A stretch of DNA of 64,000 bases from DATCIH01 sp036507955 (lineage in GTDB: Bacteria; Bacillota; Clostridia; Clostridiales; Clostridiaceae): the NCBI GenBank assembly GCA_036507955.1, contig DATCIH010000087.1, forward strand, positions 7,476 through 71,475, in the 5' to 3' direction. The first letter of the stretch is position 1. Every line of letters begins with the position of its first letter. The notes below the pieces were generated by a model that was not told where the DNA came from, did not search any database, and saw only the letters and a program-made list of their open reading frames with translations. A program made the position numbers and the translations under genes. Below, piece by piece: positions 59,625 through 64,000 of this stretch.

Positions 59625-60836
59625 ATGGATGCTTTTGTAGCAAGACAACCTATTTTTGACAAAAATGAAAACGTTGTCGCCTATGAGTTATTATTTAGGT
59701 ATGGAGTTAACAATTATTATGAAAACTTGAATGGGGACTCTGCAACCTCCGATGTAATAACAAATGCCTTTTTCATCATAGGGGTAGACAAATTAACCTT
59801 TGGTAAAAGAGCTTATATTAATTTCACAGAAAACCTTCTTAGAAATGAAACTGCTTCCCTACTTCCAAAGGAATGTATAGCAGTCGAAATACTAGAAAAC
59901 ATATTACCAGACCTTTCCTTGACAAAAGCTCTAAAAAAACTTAAAAAGTCAGGTTATACCTTGGTATTAGACGATTTCATTTTTAATAAAGAGTATTTAC
60001 CCTTTATAGAGCTAGCAGACATTATAAAGGTTGATTTTTTAATAACCACTGGTGAAGATAGAAAAAGAATAATAAATTTAGTTGGAAATAAGAAAATAAA
60101 GTTCCTTGCCGAAAAAGTTGAAACAATAGAAGATTATAAGCAAGCCAAGGAACTTGGCTATAGCTATTTTCAAGGGTATTTCTTCAGCAAACCCTTGATA
60201 GTATCAAGAAAAACTATTTTTTCAACAAAATTTGCCTATATTCAATTACTAAAGGAGTTATATAAAGAAGACATTGAATTTAGCGAAATTGAAGACATAG
60301 TAAAAAAAGATGTCTCTCTTTCCTTTAAATTATTAAAATATATTAATTCTGCCTCCTTAGGTATGAAGAAAGAAATAAGTTCAATTAGAAACGCTTTGGT
60401 GCTACTTGGGAAAAAGGAGGTTGTTAAATGGCTTTCTTTAATGACCTTAAAAGCTCTCAGCAGCAATAAGCCAGAGGAGCTTCAAGTCTTATCTATTGTC
60501 AGAGGACGATTTTGTGAATTACTAGCTCCAAAGGTTGGCCTTTCTGAGTCTGCTTCATCAGTTTTTTTAATGGGAATGTTTTCTGTTATAGATACAATCC
60601 TTGACAGACCAATGATAGAAATACTTATGGAATTAAATATTTCCTTTGAAATACAAGTTGCTCTCTTAGGCGGGGATAATAGGTTTAAAAAATTATATGA
60701 TCTTGTGTTATCCTATGAGCAAGCAGATTGGTCTAATTTTAGTGCTTTAGCCAAGGAGCTTGACCTAGATGAAAATGAAGTTCCTATTTTATACTTAAAA
60801 TCGCTTGAATGGAGTAAGAATTTATTAGTTAATTAA
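59625..60836 (+). CDS. EAL-like/HDOD signalling protein (YuxH type)
   Basis: The 403-residue protein joins an N-terminal EAL-like domain (about 1-205) to an HDOD domain (about 215-400). It starts with FVARQPIFDKNENVVAYELLFR, typical of this class. The catalytic EAL reads EIL (CIAVEILENI) and several metal-binding positions look altered, so phosphodiesterase activity is doubtful. It may bind cyclic-di-GMP or act as a scaffold. HDOD is visible in LLKYINSASLGMKKEISSIR. GTGGAGG lies before the ATG. Confidence 0.9.
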   Translation: MDAFVARQPIFDKNENVVAYELLFRYGVNNYYENLNGDSATSDVITNAFFIIGVDKLTFGKRAYINFTENLLRNETASLLPKECIAVEILENILPDLSLTKALKKLKKSGYTLVLDDFIFNKEYLPFIELADIIKVDFLITTGEDRKRIINLVGNKKIKFLAEKVETIEDYKQAKELGYSYFQGYFFSKPLIVSRKTIFSTKFAYIQLLKELYKEDIEFSEIEDIVKKDVSLSFKLLKYINSASLGMKKEISSIRNALVLLGKKEVVKWLSLMTLKALSSNKPEELQVLSIVRGRFCELLAPKVGLSESASSVFLMGMFSVIDTILDRPMIEILMELNISFEIQVALLGGDNRFKKLYDLVLSYEQADWSNFSALAKELDLDENEVPILYLKSLEWSKNLLVN

Positions 60837-60906
60837 ATTTCTATTTAATTTAAAATAATTTTACTTTTGATAAATAATATAGTGAAAATTAGTAAATAAT
60901 AACTAT

Positions 60907-61329
60907 ATGAAAATAAGATTTTTGATTTATGGTCTCGGAGGTTGGTGTCTGGAAATCTTTTGGACAGGACTTGGCTCACTTTTATCTGGAGATATGACGT
61001 TGCCAGGAAGGACATCTATTTGGATGTTTCTTATTTATGGTCTTGCAGTTTTTATTGAACCAATTCATGAAAAGTTAAGGGGAAGGTCAGTGTTTATAAG
61101 AGGAGGTGTGTATGCTCTCACAATTTATTTTATCGAATTTACTACTGGCTTGACCTTAAAGCTATTATTAGGTACTTGTCCTTGGAGCTATTCTGGTATA
61201 CCATTATCTATTTATGGAATTATCACCCTAAGTTATTTGCCTGTTTGGTTTTTAACAGGACTATTATTTGAAAGGACACATGATTTATTACTTCAACTTA
61301 AAAAAATAAGGCCAGCCGCACAATCATAA
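60907..61329 (+). CDS. CmpB-type putative ABC permease-like membrane protein
   Basis: The 140-residue product has four hydrophobic segments and matches the PF06541-type family (YGLGGWCLEIFWTG at the start; CPWSYSGIPLSIYGIITLSY near residue 90). The function is unknown; the family's ABC permease label is weak. I see no ribosome site before the ATG at 60907, so the start or expression level is uncertain. It ends inside a terminator. Confidence 0.75.
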   Translation: MKIRFLIYGLGGWCLEIFWTGLGSLLSGDMTLPGRTSIWMFLIYGLAVFIEPIHEKLRGRSVFIRGGVYALTIYFIEFTTGLTLKLLLGTCPWSYSGIPLSIYGIITLSYLPVWFLTGLLFERTHDLLLQLKKIRPAAQS

Positions 61330-61348
61330 CAGCTTGCCTTGTTTTTTT
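61308..61348 (+). terminator. terminator overlapping the end of the CmpB-like gene
   Basis: AAGGC-C-AGC pairs with GCT-T-GCCTT (one mismatch), followed by G and seven T. The left arm lies in the last codons of the gene. Confidence 0.7.
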
Positions 61349-62039
61349 ATTCTCTTTCTTCCTCAGGATCTACCACGGGTGCATACTTGTTAAATACTTT
61401 ATCAAGAAAATGACAAGAGCAAAATGCATATATGCCTGGGGCTAAAATTGTAATAGCCGGATGTATCTTATAAATTAATAATATTACACCAACAAAATCT
61501 AAGGCACATAATATTGTTGTACCTAGATGCTTATTGCCCATAATAAAAGAGGTTTTAATTAAATTTTTTATAGTTGTATCAAATCTTGCAAGTAAAGGAT
61601 AAATGTAAATTGTCATGATAAGCAGTTGTACTAAAATTAAAGCCTGAACTGCAAATATAGGAATGGCAAAGCTTTTAAAGATAGCTATATTTGATATATT
61701 AAAAACTAATATAATATATGCAAAAAATAATATAAAGCTTAATATAGAACCTTGCTTAAAATTCATTTTAAAGCTTTTCATATATTCTTTAGTTACACTT
61801 ATTTCACCTTCTCTAAGATATTTTCCCATAACATAAAAGAGTGCTGAAGTAGATGCTCCCGTTGCAAAAAGTGGTATAGCTATTAAGAAGCCTGTGTACG
61901 ACTTATCTGGCTGAGAAGCCACTAAAAAAACAGTAAAAAGTATAACTGGTAAACTGAAAGCGAACCATAGGATTGTACACATAAAAGTATGATAAATATA
62001 ATTACATATCTTATAAAGCATTCCGTCAGTACTAAACAT
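61347..62039 (-). CDS. YesL-family (DUF624) membrane protein
   Basis: The 230-residue protein has about five to six hydrophobic segments and matches the YesL/DUF624 family: MCTILWFAFSLPVILFTVF near residue 20 and FATGASTSALFYVMGKYL near 58. Family members often sit beside sugar ABC transporters in Firmicutes; here no such genes adjoin. It ends with an acidic tail (PVVDPEEERE). Function unknown. Confidence 0.82.
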   Translation of the reverse strand: MFSTDGMLYKICNYIYHTFMCTILWFAFSLPVILFTVFLVASQPDKSYTGFLIAIPLFATGASTSALFYVMGKYLREGEISVTKEYMKSFKMNFKQGSILSFILFFAYIILVFNISNIAIFKSFAIPIFAVQALILVQLLIMTIYIYPLLARFDTTIKNLIKTSFIMGNKHLGTTILCALDFVGVILLIYKIHPAITILAPGIYAFCSCHFLDKVFNKYAPVVDPEEERE

Positions 62040-62207
62040 AGTTATATATACCCCCTAAGAAATACATTTTTATAAATTATAACATACTCTTTTATACTTG
62101 TCTAAAAAATAACAAACAATTATTCTTAATATTTGTTTGTACTGTTGTATTATTCTAATAATTAAATATATAATATTTATGAATACTAATTAAAGGAGTT
62201 GAAAAAA

Positions 62208-62846
62208 ATGGATGCTTTAAATGATTTTAATGGTGTAGTTATCTTTGGTGAAATGTGTACTGGAAAAGATACCTTAGGCGATATGCTTATGGACCTTGAT
62301 AAAAAATGCAATAAATATAATATAGGCAATGTAGTAAGACAATTTTTCCCCATACTTAAAGTTAACCAAAGCTTTAAGGGTAAGAATAGAATTTTAGGCC
62401 AAAGGCTGGCAGATAAATTAAGGGAAGTGGACCCTCAGATACTTAATGATTATTGCTTAAGTGTTTATTACGAAAAATGGGAGAAATTCTTTCAGTGGAA
62501 GGAAGCTCCGGATATAGATTTTAAAGAGACTCTTATGAAGAGACTCTCCCAAATTAAGCTTAAGGAAATTCCATTAATTATAGGTGGAAGAACCTATGAT
62601 GATTTTAATTATTGGTCAGGAAAAAAGTTCTTAACTTTAGGTATCACTTGCCAAAGTGATATAAGATTTGATCGATTAGTGAAAAGAGATGGTATAGAAA
62701 TAGCTAAAAATAGTAATTTCAAACATAATACAGAAATAGACGTAGGTGAAATTTCTAAAAACAAGTGCGAAATAGTTATAGATAATAGTGGGGATTTCTC
62801 CAGCTTAAAAAAGCAAGCGGAATATATATTAGAATTATTTAAATAG
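62208..62846 (+). CDS. P-loop nucleotide/nucleoside kinase-like protein
   Basis: The 212-residue protein opens with VVIFGEMCTGKDTLGDMLMD, a Walker A loop of the GxxxxGKDT type seen in dephospho-CoA and nucleoside monophosphate kinases. RTYDDFNYWSGKKF near 130 and DIRFDRLVKRDGIE near 150 could be the LID-like region. The exact substrate cannot be read. The ATG at 62208 is 9 nt after AAAGGAG. It converges on nrdG with a short duplicated end between them. Confidence 0.7.
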   Translation: MDALNDFNGVVIFGEMCTGKDTLGDMLMDLDKKCNKYNIGNVVRQFFPILKVNQSFKGKNRILGQRLADKLREVDPQILNDYCLSVYYEKWEKFFQWKEAPDIDFKETLMKRLSQIKLKEIPLIIGGRTYDDFNYWSGKKFLTLGITCQSDIRFDRLVKRDGIEIAKNSNFKHNTEIDVGEISKNKCEIVIDNSGDFSSLKKQAEYILELFK

Positions 62847-62850
62847 TAGT

Positions 62851-62892
62851 TTAATCCATATAAATTATAGGTTAATCCATATATATTATGGA
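62851..62892. repeat. tandem 21-bp duplication at the nrdG 3' end
   Basis: Two adjacent 21-bp units (62851-62871 and 62872-62892) agree at 18 positions. Each encodes, leftward, the last nrdG codons and stop (IIYMD). The outer copy lies just past the real stop. Confidence 0.6.
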
Positions 62893-63387
62893 TTCGCCCT
62901 TAGCTAAGCTTTCTTTAACATTAAGGATTCTCTGATTAGAGGATCCTCTATATTTTAAATTATCCTCTTTTTTATCCTCTTCAAACCTACCATCTACTAA
63001 AACATCAATATTGTTTATAAGAAGTTCCCAGCCCTTTCTAGTTTTTAGGTTCATAAGTATATATTCGAAGGTATAACCGGTATAACACCATATACTAAGT
63101 GGCATCTTTTTTATTTCTGTTGAAAGATATGCAAATTCCTCACCTTGCTCAAAGGGATCTCCACCAGAAAAAGTTACACCCTTTATTATAGGGTTTTCTT
63201 TTAGCTCCTCTAAGAGTTTGTCTAACGACGTCTCGATGCCTCCATTAAAATCATGTGTTTCCTTATTAAAACACCCTAGGCAATTATGTATACAGCCCTG
63301 GGCAAAGAAAACTCTTCTTATCCCTTCTCCATTTACTAAGCTTTCATAAGCTATTCCTGCTAAATTTACAGTTTTATTTTTAAGCAT
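62872..63387 (-). CDS. nrdG: anaerobic ribonucleotide reductase activating protein
   Basis: The 171-residue radical-SAM enzyme makes the glycyl radical on NrdD. The iron-sulfur motif CIHNCLGCFN (C-x3-C-x2-C, around residue 32) follows FFAQG, and GVTFSGGDPFEQ gives the glycine-rich SAM site. AAGGAG lies before the ATG. It is separated from nrdD by five genes on both strands, so its expression is independent. No NrdR box is visible upstream. Confidence 0.95.
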   Translation of the reverse strand: MLKNKTVNLAGIAYESLVNGEGIRRVFFAQGCIHNCLGCFNKETHDFNGGIETSLDKLLEELKENPIIKGVTFSGGDPFEQGEEFAYLSTEIKKMPLSIWCYTGYTFEYILMNLKTRKGWELLINNIDVLVDGRFEEDKKEDNLKYRGSSNQRILNVKESLAKGESIIYMD

Positions 63388-63512
63388 AATTCTCCTTAAT
63401 ATATCAATACTAAATTTAAATCAATAATATCACATTGAAATATTCAAGTATAGGTTTTTTTATAATGATATGCTATAATTTTCCTATTATATATACCTAG
63501 GAGATGCAATCC

Positions 63513-63875
63513 ATGTTAACAAAATTATTAAAATCAAAGTTTATAAAAATAGATCCAAATATGAATAGGTATTTATATAATAAGCTTAACAGAGAAAAAT
63601 ATGGGTATCTATCTGGATTTGTAGGTATAGTAATAAATCTCACCATCTGCTTATTAGAATTTTTTATAGGTTTCATAACCAATTCAATTGCTATAACAGC
63701 AGATGCTTTTCATAATCTTACAGATGTAGCTGCTTCAATTATCACAATAATTGGTTTTAATTTATCTAATAAGCCTGCGGATGAGGAGCATCCCTTTGGC
63801 CATGGAAGAATAGAGTATCTATCTGCAGTGATGGTCTCTTTTATCATTTTATTAATCGGATTGGTGGTAGAATAA
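63513..63875 (+). pseudogene. cation diffusion facilitator, cut by an insertion sequence
   Basis: The frame gives 120 residues of a CDF metal-efflux protein, which is normally about 300-380. It has the first helices, the zinc-site motif ITADAFHNLTDVAASI in helix 2 and EEHPFGHGRIEYLSAVMV. Homology ends near SFIILLIGL (about 63860), then reads VVE and stops, where relatives continue with a hydrophobic ELLKSS-like stretch. A transposase gene starts 73 nt later. I infer that an insertion sequence disrupted the gene; the rest should lie beyond the right edge. The ATG at 63513 is 9 nt after AGGAG. Confidence 0.75.
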
Positions 63876-63948
63876 AAATAGTACAATAGAAATTGAGAAA
63901 GTTCCTGATAAGTATTACAATAAAAATAATAGATGGAGGGACTTAATC

Positions 63949-64000
63949 ATGAGAAAACAACACGATAAACAGTTTAAAGAAGATGCTGTTAAATATTATA
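63949..64000 (+). mobile_element. start of an IS transposase (IS3-type orfA-like), cut by window edge
   Basis: Only 17 codons are visible, MRKQHDKQFKEDAVKYY, preceded by GGAGGG. The opening resembles the DNA-binding first protein of IS3-family elements (typically K-x-Y-D-K-x-F-K-x-x-A-V-K). The left boundary of the element is probably near 63860-63864, where CDF homology stops. The terminal repeat cannot be defined without the right end. Confidence 0.6.

Noticed and set aside
1..64000. CRISPR arrays, tRNA/rRNA genes, prophage or defence islands
   Set aside because: No regular direct-repeat array, no rRNA or tRNA sequence that I can recognise, and no phage or restriction genes were seen on either strand.

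Overview
The window is low-GC DNA of the Clostridium type (family Clostridiaceae, inferred). Pointers are spore-coat CotS proteins, a class III (anaerobic, glycyl-radical) ribonucleotide reductase, desulfoferrodoxin with rubredoxin, an L-box lysine riboswitch, strong GGAGG ribosome sites and frequent TTG/GTG starts. I see no rRNA, tRNA, CRISPR array or prophage. Most of it is chromosomal housekeeping and regulatory DNA, with signs of recent decay: a truncated arabinofuranosidase, a frameshifted permease, and a cation-efflux gene cut by an insertion sequence at the right edge.

Layout. 1-3.4 kb: three CotS-like genes read leftward from a candidate mother-cell sigma promoter, with a divergent family 4 glycosyltransferase. 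3.4-8.6 kb: an orphan sugar-binding lipoprotein and the galR-galT-galK operon. 8.6-11.5 kb: eamA-larC-larB (nickel-pincer nucleotide genes and a DMT permease). 11.6-13.1 kb: an ArsR-type regulator facing a GH51 remnant that keeps its promoter. 13.2-17.7 kb: rnz, a methyltransferase, a 576-residue unknown and manC. 17.9-26.7 kb: cca, a Tet(M)-like GTPase, an acetyltransferase, pepT, a patatin, an ACT/UPF0210 pair and yhaM. 26.9-29.6 kb: two PII genes around an ammonium channel. 29.8-38.8 kb: a small alarmone synthetase, DUF2225, an orphan PTS IIC, a phosphoesterase, an FhlB/FliK-like pair, tyrS, a small P-loop-like protein, a diguanylate cyclase and a YajQ protein. 39.0-45.8 kb: two tiny genes, a two-component system, prfC, rubredoxin, trpS and desulfoferrodoxin. 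46.0-54.7 kb: one 8.7-kb gene for a cyclic beta-1,2-glucan synthase-type enzyme. 54.8-64 kb: permease pseudogene, riboswitch-controlled lysC, nrdD with an NrdR box, an EAL-like/HDOD protein, small membrane proteins, a P-loop kinase, nrdG, a broken CDF gene and the start of a transposase.

How the genes fit together. The galactose genes form a self-regulated catabolic unit. Rubredoxin and desulfoferrodoxin lie 1.2 kb apart and could form a superoxide-reducing chain. nrdD and nrdG supply anaerobic dNTPs but are 3.5 kb apart. Several genes point to cyclic-di-GMP signalling. The least explained signals are non-coding: (a) two 25-nt hairpins upstream of cca and of fhlB that share a loop and differ by one compensated base pair; (b) an exact 35-nt palindromic repeat present twice between convergent genes; (c) a 102-bp element bounded by 14-bp inverted repeats after the glucan synthase gene.
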